This document shows, one piece after another, positions 29,559 through 29,829 of a DNA stretch of 29,829 nt. The stretch covers positions 1 through 29,829 of the forward strand of contig JBDUBI010000080.1 of NCBI GenBank assembly GCA_040004225.1, written 5' to 3'. Both the position numbers and the translations under genes were made by a program. The stretch is from JALYUA01 sp040004225 (GTDB lineage Bacteria > Acidobacteriota > Thermoanaerobaculia > UBA5066 > Gp7-AA6). Within the stretch, counting starts at the first letter, position 1; each line of letters opens with the position of its first letter. Under the pieces are notes generated by a model. The model made no database searches, was not told where the DNA came from, and worked only from the letters and a program-made list of their open reading frames with translations.

Positions 29559-29829
29559 ATGGCAAAAGAAGTCAGGATCACTTTGACCGATGAGCAGAAG
29601 GCGAAGATCAAGGCCGCCACCGGGAAGTCGATGGGAGAGATCCGTGTGTCGACCCTCGGGAACAACCTCGCGGTGACTCCCGGCCAGCAGACCACGCGTA
29701 TGGATGCCGACAATTCCATGCGTGCGGCTGACGACGTGTCGATGCGCGCCGGTGGCGAAGAGTCGCTTCGTGCGGGTGGCGAAGAGTCGCTTCGTGCGGG
29801 TGGCGAAGAGTCGCTTCGTGCGGGTGGCG
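29559..29829 (+). CDS. Leader-plus-octapeptide-repeat protein, unknown (possible multicore peptide precursor); runs off right edge
   Basis: At least 90 codons are visible from the ATG at 29559, which has AGGGAGG six bases upstream. Residues 1-44 form a charged leader-like segment (VRITLTDEQKAKIKAATGK, then SMGEIRVSTLGNNLAVTPG). From residue 45 the sequence falls into 8-residue units: TTRMDADN, SMRAADDV, SMRAGGEE, SLRAGGEE, SLRAGGEE, then SLRAGG at the edge. Each unit carries one Ser/Thr, an Arg at position 3 and acidic residues near positions 7-8. No signal peptide or known domain is seen and I do not recognise the family. A conserved leader followed by repeated short cores is the layout of multicore RiPP precursors. 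A structural repeat protein is an alternative. Expression is probably sigma-54 dependent. Confidence 0.7.
   Translation, partial: MAKEVRITLTDEQKAKIKAATGKSMGEIRVSTLGNNLAVTPGQQTTRMDADNSMRAADDVSMRAGGEESLRAGGEESLRAGGEESLRAGG
29751..29829 (+). repeat. Perfect 24-bp tandem repeat, cut by the window end
   Basis: Three identical 24-base units (29751-29774, 29775-29798, 29799-29822) and seven bases of a fourth encode GGEESLRA repeatedly. Identity at the DNA level, including third positions, shows recent expansion. An older diverged unit begins at 29739 (SMRAGGEE). The end of the array is not seen. Confidence 0.95.

Noticed and set aside
29751..29829. CRISPR or noncoding satellite
   Set aside because: The 24-base unit has no spacers, keeps a reading frame with a good ribosome-binding site and promoter, and encodes a regular octapeptide.

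Overview
The window is about 30 kb of dense, GC-rich bacterial DNA with almost no intergenic space. Genes abut or overlap by 1-4 bases, GTG and TTG starts are frequent, and no rRNA, tRNA, insertion sequence, phage gene or CRISPR array was seen. A complete set of genes for lipid A acylation and phosphorylation, Kdo transfer and inner-core heptose shows a diderm (Gram-negative) cell. The PilMNOP plus secretin plus pseudopilin layout with a cohesin-tailed secretin, and the overall composition, suggest Acidobacteriota (for example Thermoanaerobaculia). That placement is an inference from gene content, not a measured one.

Left part (1-9561, mostly minus strand). Read in the direction of transcription, waaA, lpxK, a LpxL-type acyltransferase and waaF (9561 to 5156) build Kdo-lipid A and add heptose. 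A plus-strand HNH nuclease gene (4564-5145) interrupts the run. A second minus-strand group, rfaE1, rfaE2, a WaaC-like heptosyltransferase and a DUF3108 protein (4493 to 1154), makes ADP-heptose and transfers it. The HNH gene and rfaE1 diverge from a palindromic -10 box. A PilB/GspE ATPase gene with its own promoter runs off the left edge.

Middle (9695-21623, plus strand). An ECF sigma factor and its zinc-finger anti-sigma factor precede a large operon for a type IV pilus/type II secretion-like machine: a small secretin-domain protein, PilC/GspF, GspE, PilM/GspL-, PilN-, PilO- and PilP-like proteins, a lipoprotein secretin carrying a C-terminal cohesin-like domain, and three pseudopilins. No prepilin peptidase or PilT is present.

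Right part (21720-29829, plus strand). An M16 peptidase, dUTPase, a methyltransferase with an extra C-terminal domain, an MBL-fold hydrolase, PurS and PurQ are followed by an operon of an orphan HlyD/RND-type adaptor, a soluble PrsK-like histidine kinase and a PrsR-like NtrC-family regulator with an intact GAFTGA motif. Directly downstream lie a perfect 8-bp dyad, a sigma-54 promoter with canonical GG-N10-GC spacing, a strong Shine-Dalgarno site and a small gene. Its product has a charged leader followed by octapeptide repeats of type S-(M/L)-R-A-x-x-(E/D)-(E/D). The window ends inside that array. This regulator, promoter and repeat peptide is the best candidate for an undescribed system, possibly a multicore peptide natural product.

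A second window-wide signal is a family of degenerate 7-bp tandem repeats at six sites at gene junctions (eight arrays in all). Several are translated: in the N-terminus of the WaaC-like protein and in the cleaved leaders of two pseudopilins.

No stretch longer than 300 bases lacks a gene. The larger gaps are 1033-1153 (pilB promoter), 6161-6278 (nothing recognised), 9562-9694 (heptamer array, weak promoter), 11011-11132 (possible terminator), 21624-21719 (promoter), 22998-23144 (two heptamer arrays) and 29391-29558 (dyad and sigma-54 promoter).
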